Positions 37,837-47,160 of a DNA stretch of 64,000 nt are shown piece by piece. Numbering within the stretch: position 1 is the stretch's first letter; each line of letters opens with the position of its first letter. This DNA is from Candidatus Hebobacterum abditum (GTDB taxonomy: Bacteria; Armatimonadota; Hebobacteria; Hebobacterales; Hebobacteraceae): contig JALGXW010000013.1 in assembly GCA_029821875.1 (NCBI GenBank), forward strand, positions 1 through 64,000. Direction: 5' to 3'. A program made the position numbers and the translations under genes. The notes below the pieces were generated by a model. The model did not search any database and was not told the DNA's origin. It saw only the letters and a program-made list of their open reading frames with translations.

Positions 37837-40638
37837 TCAGCGCCGAGTCAGTGCCAGCAGCTCCACGATGCGTCTCGCGGCGCCTGCGCGCATCTCGTCG
37901 AGGTCCAGCCACTCGGGGTGGCGCCGTTCGTTGAGCCGGATGCGATTGGCTACACTCGTTAGGAAGGCCTGTGCCTCAGCGGCCGCTTGCCTCGCCTCGG
38001 GCGAGTTCGATGCTGCGGCATCATCCGCGATGTTCTCGAGTGTCTGGAGGTACCGGAAGTCGTTCATCCCCTCCGCGCACTGCTCCAGCAGCAGACTCGG
38101 CCGCAGCCCGTCGGACGCAAAGTAGATCATCCTCGGGTCGGGCTCGCGCCCGTCGAGGTCGAAGTAGTCATAGCCGTGCCGGATGAAGGCGATCCACTCG
38201 TAGCGGCCGCTCACGCCCTTCGCCCTCTCGCTCCACTGGTACGCTCCGAAGGCGTACCTGCTGCGGCCCTGGTTGTAGATGTAGACGTCCTTCCCGAGCG
38301 CCCGCGCCTTCGCCATGACCAACTCGTCGTGGCTGTTCAGCATCGACACGTCGAGCACGCGGAAGAACTCTTGCAGCTCAAGTTCCAGCGGATCCTCTGT
38401 CGGTTCGAACGACACGCTGTAGCCGCCCGTCGTGCGAAGGTCCGGCGCCACGCCATTGAGCAGCCGCATGAACTCAAGCTGGTCTCGCGCCAGGTCGGCC
38501 ACCCGCGGCTCATCGCATAGCGAGTAGCTGAACGGAAGCCAGTCGTGCTCATGCGCGTGGGACAGGACGGTGGACCAGACGCGGCCGGCGATCTCCTCGA
38601 ACGCCAGCCCGTAGCTCTCCTCGAGTGCGCTGCCGGTCTCCCCCTTCGTGTAGCTGTAGATGTCGTACAGCCCGGTGATCACCAGGCCACCGTAGTTGTT
38701 GATCTCCCAGTCGAAGCCGGCCGCCCGGGCCTGCGACATGAACCGGTCGGCCGCGGAGAAGTCGATCAGGGGAGCGCCCTGGGAGTCGAGGCCGTGGAAG
38801 TCGATAGGCGGCCCGCCGCTGAACGTGTTGAAGCCGCGCTCGCGGAATGCCTGGAAGACGCGGTACTGCATCTCGTGGCGTGCCGGGCCTTCGAGGGGGA
38901 GGTCGTGCTCGATATGAAAGAAGCCAGACAAGAAGTCGGCCTCATCCAGCCCGAACGGCAGCACCTCCAGGCTCAGAGGCATCTCGATCGGCTCTCTGCC
39001 CTCTGCCCGAAGCAGCAGCCGCCCGCGGTAGGGGCCCGCCGCCGCGTCCGCCGGCACGCGCATGGAGAGCCAGACTTGCCGCGTCAGGCCGGCAGGAAGC
39101 GACACTTCCTGCGCGGGTTGGAGGTACCGAGGGGTGATGCGGTACATCAGCGATCCCAGTCCCCGCGTCGGCAGATGTCGCACCACGGAGACGGTGACGC
39201 AGTCGGCGGGGAGCACTGCACCATCGCCCTCGAGGTCGGAAACGGACAGCACAATGCGGCCCAGGTCGACGAGCGGCCGGATCGCCAGCGTCAGCGAACG
39301 CACCTCGCCTCGGCTGGCGAATGCTTCCAAGTGGAGGCGGCGCTGTGCCGGCGTCGGCATCGAGGAGAAGCAGACGGTGTCCTCAATGCGGGGGACGAAC
39401 AGCACATACCCGTTCTCCTGGTCCTCAGCAGTGATCGGCGCTGCCCCCACTGTCTCGGGGAGGGGCCGCTCCACCGCGCGCGAGCGGAACTCTTCTCTCT
39501 GCCTGGAGAGCGTGCCGGCCGCCCACGCCTCCGCCTGCGCGTCACCGTCCGGATGGATAACCAGACCGGCCAGGCGGCGCGCGTGGGGACCATCGGCGGC
39601 CACGTGCAGCTCGAAGGGGCCCTCCTGAATTGACACGGTGGCGGTCAGGGGGCGGAAAAGGTACGCCAGGTAGGTGTCCCACAGATCGTCACCCGGCAGG
39701 GGCTCAGTGTCCTGGAAGTGATAGACCGCATCCAACTGTCCCCATTTGTCACGAGTGTCGGCCAGGCGCCACCCGCGCCCGAACATCTCTCGGCGGGTGA
39801 AGCGGGCCTGCTCCCCCGACCAGTACCCTAGCCCCTCGAAGAACGCCACCACGCGGTAGCGGCCCGGCGGGAGCTTCACCAGGAAGGCCGCCTCCTGCAC
39901 GTCCACACTGTCTTGCAGGAGTCTGCTGGGGAAGGTCACATCCCAGGCACGGCCCGGCCGCGAGTCCGGGGCCCAGCCCCAACCGGTGCGCTCGAAGTAG
40001 GTATCGTCGGGGGACACCGGCGTGAACCCGGGGGATACCGACTGCGCCGGCGGACCGAAGTCGAAGGCGCGCACGCTGGCGGGAGCGCCGGTACGCGTGA
40101 GACGCATGTTGTCGAGGTACACGAAGCCTACTGTCTGCGCGGCGGGCGTGAAGCCCAAGTCCACACGGACGATGCGGGAGGCATCGATGGGCGTCTTCAG
40201 ATCGTTGAAGCGCGACCCGACCTCCCCTCGGTAGAGTCCGCCAATGGGAATCGCGAGCGTGTTGGCGCCGGGGCGGAGCGCGAAGCTCGCGTTGTACCGG
40301 TTCCAGTAGGTGGAGCGCTGCCGCCAGGCCTCGTCCCCGATGAGCACGTAGACCGAGACCGGCCGATCGAGGTCAACGTGGATGTCCACCTCGAGGGCGT
40401 CGAAGCCGCTCCAGTCTCCCCGAAGCTGGAAGAACCTCAGGTAGTCGTCCGCGGGCAGACGCAGCGAATGTGCTCCCTCCGTGACGTGCGCCGCATCGAG
40501 CACAATCGCGCTGGAGTCGCACTCCACCGAGGCCACATCGGCATCGCTCTCGAATCCCAACAGCAGCCTCGTCTCTGCTGCTGCCCGCGCCGGTGCGACG
40601 CACAGCACCACCGCCATCAGCACCAGTCCCACTCTCAT
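37837..40638 (-). CDS. Secreted glycosidase-like (DUF4091/GH123-like) protein
   Basis: Signal peptide MRVGLVLMAVVLCVAPARAAAE; C-terminal DGLRPSLLLEQCAEGMNDFRYLQTLENI; start may be 40638 or 40689. Confidence 0.8.
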   Translation of the reverse strand: MRVGLVLMAVVLCVAPARAAAETRLLLGFESDADVASVECDSSAIVLDAAHVTEGAHSLRLPADDYLRFFQLRGDWSGFDALEVDIHVDLDRPVSVYVLIGDEAWRQRSTYWNRYNASFALRPGANTLAIPIGGLYRGEVGSRFNDLKTPIDASRIVRVDLGFTPAAQTVGFVYLDNMRLTRTGAPASVRAFDFGPPAQSVSPGFTPVSPDDTYFERTGWGWAPDSRPGRAWDVTFPSRLLQDSVDVQEAAFLVKLPPGRYRVVAFFEGLGYWSGEQARFTRREMFGRGWRLADTRDKWGQLDAVYHFQDTEPLPGDDLWDTYLAYLFRPLTATVSIQEGPFELHVAADGPHARRLAGLVIHPDGDAQAEAWAAGTLSRQREEFRSRAVERPLPETVGAAPITAEDQENGYVLFVPRIEDTVCFSSMPTPAQRRLHLEAFASRGEVRSLTLAIRPLVDLGRIVLSVSDLEGDGAVLPADCVTVSVVRHLPTRGLGSLMYRITPRYLQPAQEVSLPAGLTRQVWLSMRVPADAAAGPYRGRLLLRAEGREPIEMPLSLEVLPFGLDEADFLSGFFHIEHDLPLEGPARHEMQYRVFQAFRERGFNTFSGGPPIDFHGLDSQGAPLIDFSAADRFMSQARAAGFDWEINNYGGLVITGLYDIYSYTKGETGSALEESYGLAFEEIAGRVWSTVLSHAHEHDWLPFSYSLCDEPRVADLARDQLEFMRLLNGVAPDLRTTGGYSVSFEPTEDPLELELQEFFRVLDVSMLNSHDELVMAKARALGKDVYIYNQGRSRYAFGAYQWSERAKGVSGRYEWIAFIRHGYDYFDLDGREPDPRMIYFASDGLRPSLLLEQCAEGMNDFRYLQTLENIADDAAASNSPEARQAAAEAQAFLTSVANRIRLNERRHPEWLDLDEMRAGAARRIVELLALTRR

Positions 40639-40793
40639 GTCTGCACTCCCACCATCCTCTTCCTCCGCGAAGCCATTCGGACATCGCAAGAGATCTGACG
40701 CGTGTCACACCCCGAGGCGACACGCCTTGGGTCCTATGTGGAGGGACGGATCAACATCCCCCACAGTGCACAACGGCCCGAACGAGCATTGTC

Positions 40794-40817
40794 GCTGGTG
40801 CTCAGCTGAGCACCAGC
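40794..40817. repeat. 24-bp perfect palindrome at the 3' end of the heparinase-like gene
   Basis: gctggtgctcagctgagcaccagc. Confidence 0.8.
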
Positions 40818-42940
40818 AGCGCAGCTTCGCGACGGTTCCCATCGTGCAGCTGACGGCCCTCCCACTCGAGGTAGCTCCCGTCGAGCATGAAGCACTTGGC
40901 AGGCGTGCCGCTCGCGTCCGCGCGCAGCCAGACGAAGGGGGCATCGCTGACGATAGGGCTGCCGTATTCAGCCGGCGAGGACAGGTCCTTCGTCCAAGCT
41001 ATGAGGTCGCTGCCACCATTGGGCAGGCCCAGCTCGAGGTAGCGCAGGTGTCCCCTGCCAGCCAGAGAGCTCCCCTTGACCGCGTACCGAGGCGGCGCGT
41101 CTCCGGAGAATGGCGCGAGAAGAACGGCCGAGGGACTGCCGCGATAGAGACGGGCAGGGAATCGGAACTCTACCAGCGGTGCGGGGATGGCGTCGTTCCC
41201 GTGCAGGCCGACCCAGCCGCGGATCGGGTCGCGACTGCCCTCGAAGCACTCCATCTCGGCGCTTCCCCTGAAGGGAATGCACCTGACCAGGAGGTTGATG
41301 TCCGAGTTGGCCGACCACCAGCTCAGCGCCTCCTCGTCCGTGCGCCACGACTCCATTGGGCCCATCTGCCAGCAGTTGTGGACGGTGGCGTGGTCCTCCC
41401 CCTCCATGGTATCGAGAGCCAACAGGTATTCGCCCTTGACCCAGAACAGCACGCGCTCGTGGATGCCGAACAGGCCTCTGCCCCGGCCCTCGTCGAAGCT
41501 CCAGCCGTATTCGCCCTCCCAGTAGCCAGCGCTGTACTTCGCGTGGATGAGAGCCGTGTCGTCGGTGAACTCCGCTCGCAGCAGATCGGCATCCGCCTCG
41601 CACTGGTTCCACCCGTTGAGGCTGAGCGTCGAGTGGGCGCGGGTCGATTTGCCGTAGGGGCCGAGGGGGTCGCTCATCTCGTAGTTGAGGATGCCGGGGT
41701 CGGCGACGAGCTCGCGGCCGCCGGATCGAAACACGAAGGAGAGGCGGCTCAGATGGCAGTGCCCGCCACCCCAGGTTCCCGCGTCGAAGGCGACGTAATC
41801 CGCGCCGGACTGCCAACTGGAGCGAATGAAGACGTGACCCGCGCGCGGGAAGACCTGCTCAAGCGGCGGGTCGGCGCGGAACTCGCCGGCCGGGAACAGC
41901 TCGCCAAGCACGGCCTGTCTTTCCCGTGGATGGCGCAAGATCTCGGGGTCTCGGTGAGGGGCGCGGGAATCGTTCACTCCGAAGAGCTCGTTGTGCGCGG
42001 CGTAGTCGAAGGCGCGGATGATCGTGTCGCCATCGACCCTGGCATCCGCCTCCGGGAAGCGCCGCGCAAGCTCGTAGTAGCTAGCCAGCACCCGGGCCAT
42101 CCACTCGTGGTATCCAGGGCTCCGCTCGATGTGGACGCCGTCGGAGAGGAACTGCGTAGCCAGCGCGCTCCGCATTCCCCTGATTCCGCGAGCGAGGAGT
42201 CCGGGGGCACTCGCGAGGAAGGGGAACCGGAGCGCGGTGAACACGAGGGCATCGAGCTCGGCGATGCGCCAGTTGCCCCAGGGGGTGAGATGGTCGGCAA
42301 GGAAGACCGCCTGCACTGAGACTGAGTCCACAAGCGTCTGTAGGAAGGTGTCATCGAAGGCCGGGCTGGCGAGGAAGGCGGGCAAGCTGCCGCCCCACCC
42401 TGAAGTATGGCTGGTGCCCAGGCGGGCACTCATATTCAGCCCACTGTCTCCGGGCATGAACCGCTGGGCTGTCTCGTAGCCGGGATGGCTGCGAATCCAA
42501 TCTTCGATGTAAGACCGAGCGGCCTCCGCAAAGCGCTCATCCCCTGTCTCCCGGTAGGCGGCGGCCAAAGGTGGCAGGTGGTAGAAGCGGTTGAGCTGCG
42601 CGGGCCATTCCTGGTGATCGATGTGCGACCCGGTCCAGTCTATGTTCTGCAGGCCGATCTCTACCGCCGTACGGCCGTAGAAGAAAGCGGTCCCGGCCGC
42701 GATCTTCTCGGCACGAGTGAGAAGCTCTGGAGTGGCCCTCGGAAGGGCCTGGCCGGGAAAGCCGTGCAGGGCCTCAGCACGGTCGGCGATGGCTTCTCGT
42801 ATGTCCATTGTGAGTCCCTCCATGGGTTCGGAGACAGATGGTGATTCGGCGGCCAGCGCCCGCACCCCAAGGTGTCCCGTTGTGGTGGCGATCACCCCCA
42901 TGCCACTCAGCCTTAGGAACGCTCGGCGGTCGATTCTCAT
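40802..42940 (-). CDS. Heparinase II/III-like polysaccharide lyase with Tat signal
   Basis: MRIDRRAFLRLSGMGVIATTTGHLGVRALA Tat-like leader; RAHSTLSLNGWNQCE, SSWQSGADYVAFDAGTWGGGHCHLSRLSFVF. Confidence 0.88.
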   Translation of the reverse strand: MRIDRRAFLRLSGMGVIATTTGHLGVRALAAESPSVSEPMEGLTMDIREAIADRAEALHGFPGQALPRATPELLTRAEKIAAGTAFFYGRTAVEIGLQNIDWTGSHIDHQEWPAQLNRFYHLPPLAAAYRETGDERFAEAARSYIEDWIRSHPGYETAQRFMPGDSGLNMSARLGTSHTSGWGGSLPAFLASPAFDDTFLQTLVDSVSVQAVFLADHLTPWGNWRIAELDALVFTALRFPFLASAPGLLARGIRGMRSALATQFLSDGVHIERSPGYHEWMARVLASYYELARRFPEADARVDGDTIIRAFDYAAHNELFGVNDSRAPHRDPEILRHPRERQAVLGELFPAGEFRADPPLEQVFPRAGHVFIRSSWQSGADYVAFDAGTWGGGHCHLSRLSFVFRSGGRELVADPGILNYEMSDPLGPYGKSTRAHSTLSLNGWNQCEADADLLRAEFTDDTALIHAKYSAGYWEGEYGWSFDEGRGRGLFGIHERVLFWVKGEYLLALDTMEGEDHATVHNCWQMGPMESWRTDEEALSWWSANSDINLLVRCIPFRGSAEMECFEGSRDPIRGWVGLHGNDAIPAPLVEFRFPARLYRGSPSAVLLAPFSGDAPPRYAVKGSSLAGRGHLRYLELGLPNGGSDLIAWTKDLSSPAEYGSPIVSDAPFVWLRADASGTPAKCFMLDGSYLEWEGRQLHDGNRREAALLVLS

Positions 42941-43563
42941 GGACTTCCTGGACCCCCGTGAATGGCGTCACGTCAGCTGCACAGCGCTGCACCCCGGGAG
43001 GTTTACGGGAAGACGCGGTCTAATCCTCTGGGGCAGGTCCAACGGGGCGACTGCCCGACCAGACCGTCGCGGGCCACTCATCCCAGGCTCTTGGGCCCAC
43101 TGCGGGCCGACGTGAGACGGGAGTCAGGCACGTCCGTCCCGGCCCCAGCACGAGGGGCGGACATCCGTTTTGGGCCCATGATACCAATAGAGGCCATCGA
43201 CCCAGCCCCAGAATGCGCTCAAACCGGTCCTACGGCGCCCGACACAGACTCAGATGGCACCCCTCTGTGGTCCACCATCCCATCGGCGAACCGGCGCGCG
43301 CCCTTCCGGGCAGCGCCGATGAGTTATTGGACAGCACGGGCACCGATGAGTATTTGCGGACTACAGACATGCACAACTTCACCGACGGAGCGGCAGCCCG
43401 GCAGGAGCTTCTGCCCGCATGCGGAACCGGGCACTGGTCGCGGTTTCCCCGTGTCGCTGGGGTCCAGACCGCAGGAAGGAGGTGAGTTGGGCGGCAGAGC
43501 CGGCGGGATCTGCCGGCGTCAGATGTGCTGTGGTCTTGTCACACGAAGGAGGTCTGAGTGGAG

Positions 43564-44718
43564 ATGAGAGTCACGCGGAAGAAGGGCTTCACCCTGATAG
43601 AGCTGCTGGTGGTGATTGCGATCATCGGAATCCTGGCAGCGATGGTGTTTCCGGTCTTTGCGAGGGCGCGCGAGTCCGCGCGCAAGGCGGTGTGCCTGTC
43701 GAATGTAAAGAACATCGCCCTGGCCATTCAGATGTACCTGGCGGACAACAACGACTGCCTGTTCCCCAACGAGCACCGGCAAGACGTCTACGACTACATG
43801 TTCGCGGGGCCCGGGGGCGGACCTCCCGTCGACAACTGCGAGCAGTGGCCCAAGTTCGCGAAGTGGGCCAATCCCTATCTCAGAGAAGTGGTGATACTGG
43901 ACGAGTATGTCAAGAACCGCGATGTCTGGCGGTGCCCGAGCGCAAAGGTGGAGGGAGGCGCCAACTTCATCATGCGTGGGCCCGACTGGCTTGGGTACCT
44001 GCGTGCAACCGAGGGAGAGTGGGGGATCGACGCAGACAACATGGGTCCGTGGTGCATCACCGGCTGGCCGCCCGGATGGGGCGGAGAGGTCACCGACTCC
44101 ATCTTCCAGCAGAGGCTGGCCGGGACCGCGACGGGCGCGCGATGGCCGCCCACGTCAGGCGCCTCCGCTCATAAGGCGTTTGCCATGAGCATCGGAGTGC
44201 AGAACGCGTACCACGGCGAGGCCGACTACGCAGGCGGTGGAGCGGTAAACGACGCGCTGAAGCTTGTTGAGGTGGACGATCCGGTAAACTTCGTCATCGT
44301 CGCCGAAGCCGGGGTGTCCTCCTTCGAGCCCAACGCTTTCCATCTGGCAGCCTATCCGGATCTATGCTGCACCGCCTGCGCCGGGATCATCCCCTGGGGC
44401 TGGGGGTGGCCCACGCTCGACAACGGGCAGACGGTCTGCCCGAATGGCGACTACTGCCCAGAGTGCTGGGCACTGCACGCCAACTATGAGTGGGCGAAAG
44501 ATCCGAGAGCGCGGAGCGCCAGCGCGCGGCACCTGGGAGGCGACAACTTGGGCTTCCTGGACGGCCATGCGGCTTGGCTGTCGGCCGAAAGGATCCTGAC
44601 CATGGGCCGCGACGGCGACCTCAGCGGCCTGACGATGTGGTGCAACGCAGCCAGCACCCACGAGGTATACCTCCGGGACTGCGGTGATCCCCCGCCCGGG
44701 ATGGTCTTCCTCTGGTAG
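43564..44718 (+). CDS. Type II prepilin-like N-terminal cleavage/methylation protein (DUF1559-like)
   Basis: KKGFTLIELLVVIAIIGILAAMVFPVFARARESARKAVCLSNVKNIALAIQMYLADNND; C-terminal ARHLGGDNLGFLDGHAAWL. Confidence 0.92.
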   Translation: MRVTRKKGFTLIELLVVIAIIGILAAMVFPVFARARESARKAVCLSNVKNIALAIQMYLADNNDCLFPNEHRQDVYDYMFAGPGGGPPVDNCEQWPKFAKWANPYLREVVILDEYVKNRDVWRCPSAKVEGGANFIMRGPDWLGYLRATEGEWGIDADNMGPWCITGWPPGWGGEVTDSIFQQRLAGTATGARWPPTSGASAHKAFAMSIGVQNAYHGEADYAGGGAVNDALKLVEVDDPVNFVIVAEAGVSSFEPNAFHLAAYPDLCCTACAGIIPWGWGWPTLDNGQTVCPNGDYCPECWALHANYEWAKDPRARSASARHLGGDNLGFLDGHAAWLSAERILTMGRDGDLSGLTMWCNAASTHEVYLRDCGDPPPGMVFLW

Positions 44719-44765
44719 GGAGGCGACCCGGTCTCGGCTGTGCCGAGCATGTATGCTCAACACGT

Positions 44766-44797
44766 GGCGGGGCGCCCTCCGGCGCCCCGCCCTCTCT
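44766..44797 (+). terminator. Intrinsic terminator-like hairpin
   Basis: ggcggggcgcc ctcc ggcgccccgcc + ctctct; perfect 11-bp stem. Confidence 0.7.
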
Positions 44798-44811
44798 AGG
44801 GGCTCTCGGCG

Positions 44812-46782
44812 ATGAACCGCGCCACCCGAATCACTGCTCGCGCCATCGTGCTGGGTGCTCTGGTGAGCGGGCTGCTGGCGCTCGCCAACCCGCACACGCA
44901 TTACGTGGCGGCCACGTGGAGCATTGGCTGGGGGTCGCTGCCCATGGGCGTGGTGTTCGCGCTCTTCCTGCTCGTGGCCGCCAACGGGCTGCTCGCGCGA
45001 CTGCCAGGCAAGACGGCCTTCACCCGGGGCGAGCTGCTGGCAGTCTACGGCGCCGCCATCATCTCCTATCCGTTGATCAGGATGTACCTGCCCTACCTGG
45101 CGGGCATGCTCTCCTATGCCTTCTACCGCGCCAGCCCGGAGAATGAGTGGGAGAATCTGATATGGCCTCACATCCCCTCCTGGTCCCGCCTGTCGAGCCC
45201 CGATGCCGTCAACTGGTTCTGGCAGGGCCTGTCGAGAGGTCAGACCGTGCCGTGGAGCGACTGGGCTGGGCCCATGCTGGCCTGGGGGCTGTTCACGGCC
45301 GCCGCGATGGCGGCCATGTTCTGTCTGGCCGCGCTGATGAGCAGGGATTGGATCGACAGGCAGCGGCTGACGTTCCCACTGGTTGAGGTGCCGCTCGCCC
45401 TCGTGGGCGACGGGCCCACCCCGACACCGGGGCGGAGCATCTTGCGCAACCGCGTCTTCTGGATCGGCTTTGCCGTGCCGTCCCTCATCTCGCTCTTGCA
45501 CTGGCTGAGCAGGATCTTCCCCGCGGTCCCTGACCCCACGCTAGAGTATCTCGTAGGACGCCACCTGGCGGGCATGGGCCTGCCCTGGAGTGTCCTCGGC
45601 GAGATGCGGATCCGCCTCTACTTCGCCGTCATCGGGATCGCCTGCCTAATCCCCGGCGAGGTGTCGCTCAGCATCTGGCTCTTCTACGTGCTCTACTGCG
45701 CGGCGCTGGTTGTGCTGGCCGGCTTCGGCATCACTGAATCAGCGAGTTCCGTCGCGGGCTTCAATCCTCGATCCGTCGTCGGCTTCGCCGAGGCCGGGGG
45801 CTTCGCGGTTCTGGCTGCGACGGCGCTGTGGCAGTCGCGAGGCAGGCTCAAGAGTGCCGTCAACGGCCTCCTTGGAGGGCGGGCCGCGGGACCCGACCCC
45901 TCCGCGCCTCTCAGCGGCCGCGCGGCCTTGCTTGGATTTCTTGCGGCCAATGCGTTCATGCTTTGGTGGGCGTTGCGAGCGGGTATGTCGTGGTGGAGCT
46001 TCGCCATGTGGGCGGTGCTGTTCTATGTGGTCCTCATCGGTTGCTCCCGACTGGTGGCGGCCGCGGGCGTGATGCGAGCGGATGCGGCCGCAGCCGTCTA
46101 CCCGTTCCCACGGGAGGTCATCCTCCGCACGGTCGGGGCGTTGCCAATCGGACCGCCGTCGCTCACCATCATGACCTATCTCTCGTTCGCCTACACGGGC
46201 AATGTGGAGAACTCGGCCATGCCCCAGATGATGAACAGCTTCAAGCTGGTCCGCTCTGAACGCCTGGCCGGCACCGCGTTCACCAGGGCCGCCGTCGTCG
46301 TGTCTCTCGTCGTCTTGGTCGTGGGGAGTGTCGGGCTGCTCCAGGTGGCCTACAGGCACGGCGCAAGCTCTCTGCAGTGCTGGCCGCTGACCGGCGCTGC
46401 CACTTGCACCTTCCGCCAACTCGATTCCAGCCTCCATTCTCCCGAGCTGCCCAGCAACTGGCTCCGCGGCGCCATCGCGGGCGGCGCCGGTTTCATGCTT
46501 CTGCTCGTGTGGCTCAGCAGCCGGTTCGTCTGGTGGCCAGTGAGTCCTGTCGGGTTCGTCATAGCCAGCGCCTTCTTCACCAATTACGGCCTCTGGTTCA
46601 ACACCTTCATCGGATGGCTGCTAGTCACGTTGGTCCGCCGCTACGGCGGCCTCACTGTCTACCGGGCATTGCGCCCCGCGTTCCTGGGGCTGGTACTGGG
46701 GGAGTTCCTAACGCGGAGCGCGCTGGCCGTGTTCTCTCTCCTCATCGGGCTCGAAGTGCCTGACCCGTTCGCGCTCGCCTAG
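44812..46782 (+). CDS. Large polytopic membrane protein, DUF6785/DUF6784-like, copy 1
   Basis: Many TM segments; motifs shared with 52288 and 54428 genes (RQRLTFPLVEVPLALVGD, MMNSFKLVRSERL, SSRFVWWPVSPVGFVIA). Confidence 0.85.
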   Translation: MNRATRITARAIVLGALVSGLLALANPHTHYVAATWSIGWGSLPMGVVFALFLLVAANGLLARLPGKTAFTRGELLAVYGAAIISYPLIRMYLPYLAGMLSYAFYRASPENEWENLIWPHIPSWSRLSSPDAVNWFWQGLSRGQTVPWSDWAGPMLAWGLFTAAAMAAMFCLAALMSRDWIDRQRLTFPLVEVPLALVGDGPTPTPGRSILRNRVFWIGFAVPSLISLLHWLSRIFPAVPDPTLEYLVGRHLAGMGLPWSVLGEMRIRLYFAVIGIACLIPGEVSLSIWLFYVLYCAALVVLAGFGITESASSVAGFNPRSVVGFAEAGGFAVLAATALWQSRGRLKSAVNGLLGGRAAGPDPSAPLSGRAALLGFLAANAFMLWWALRAGMSWWSFAMWAVLFYVVLIGCSRLVAAAGVMRADAAAAVYPFPREVILRTVGALPIGPPSLTIMTYLSFAYTGNVENSAMPQMMNSFKLVRSERLAGTAFTRAAVVVSLVVLVVGSVGLLQVAYRHGASSLQCWPLTGAATCTFRQLDSSLHSPELPSNWLRGAIAGGAGFMLLLVWLSSRFVWWPVSPVGFVIASAFFTNYGLWFNTFIGWLLVTLVRRYGGLTVYRALRPAFLGLVLGEFLTRSALAVFSLLIGLEVPDPFALA

Positions 46783-46881
46783 GACCCGAGTATTGCCGCT
46801 CGTGTGCGGGCCTACATGAAACGAGACGCCACTAGCTCGGCCACTAGCTCGAGTCCACCCAGCGATGGTGCAGCGTTGGGG

Positions 46882-46960
46882 TAGGCGCGGAGCCAGGGCG
46901 GGCCCCCAATGATCTACATCATGCTCGCCACCGGCGGCGCCAACATCGGCTGGCTGTTTG
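46882..46960 (+). pseudogene. Relic of a fourth DUF6785-like paralogue
   Basis: ggcgcggagccagggcgggcccccaatgatctacatcatgctcgccaccggcggcgcc aligns in frame with 54717-54775 (LSQGELLTIYIMLAIGGVIVG). Confidence 0.65.
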
Positions 46961-47160
46961 CTCATCCGCGGCCGCAGTCCCTCGGAGGCGCGCTCACTCC
47001 TCCGTTCAGAGCGAACCAGGTGACTAGAGGTGTACGGCCTCTGTGGCCGGAACAGTGTCGGCTGGCGCAGTGTATGTGGCCGAGCAGGCCTTGCGAGGCG
47101 GTGCTTCACTGACAGTCTCGGGGGCCTCGCCGCGCCGGCAAGTGCGACGAGGAGCCAAGC

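Noticed and set aside
40481-42319. 612-aa + strand ORF
   Set aside because: Antisense to the heparinase-like gene; shadow frame
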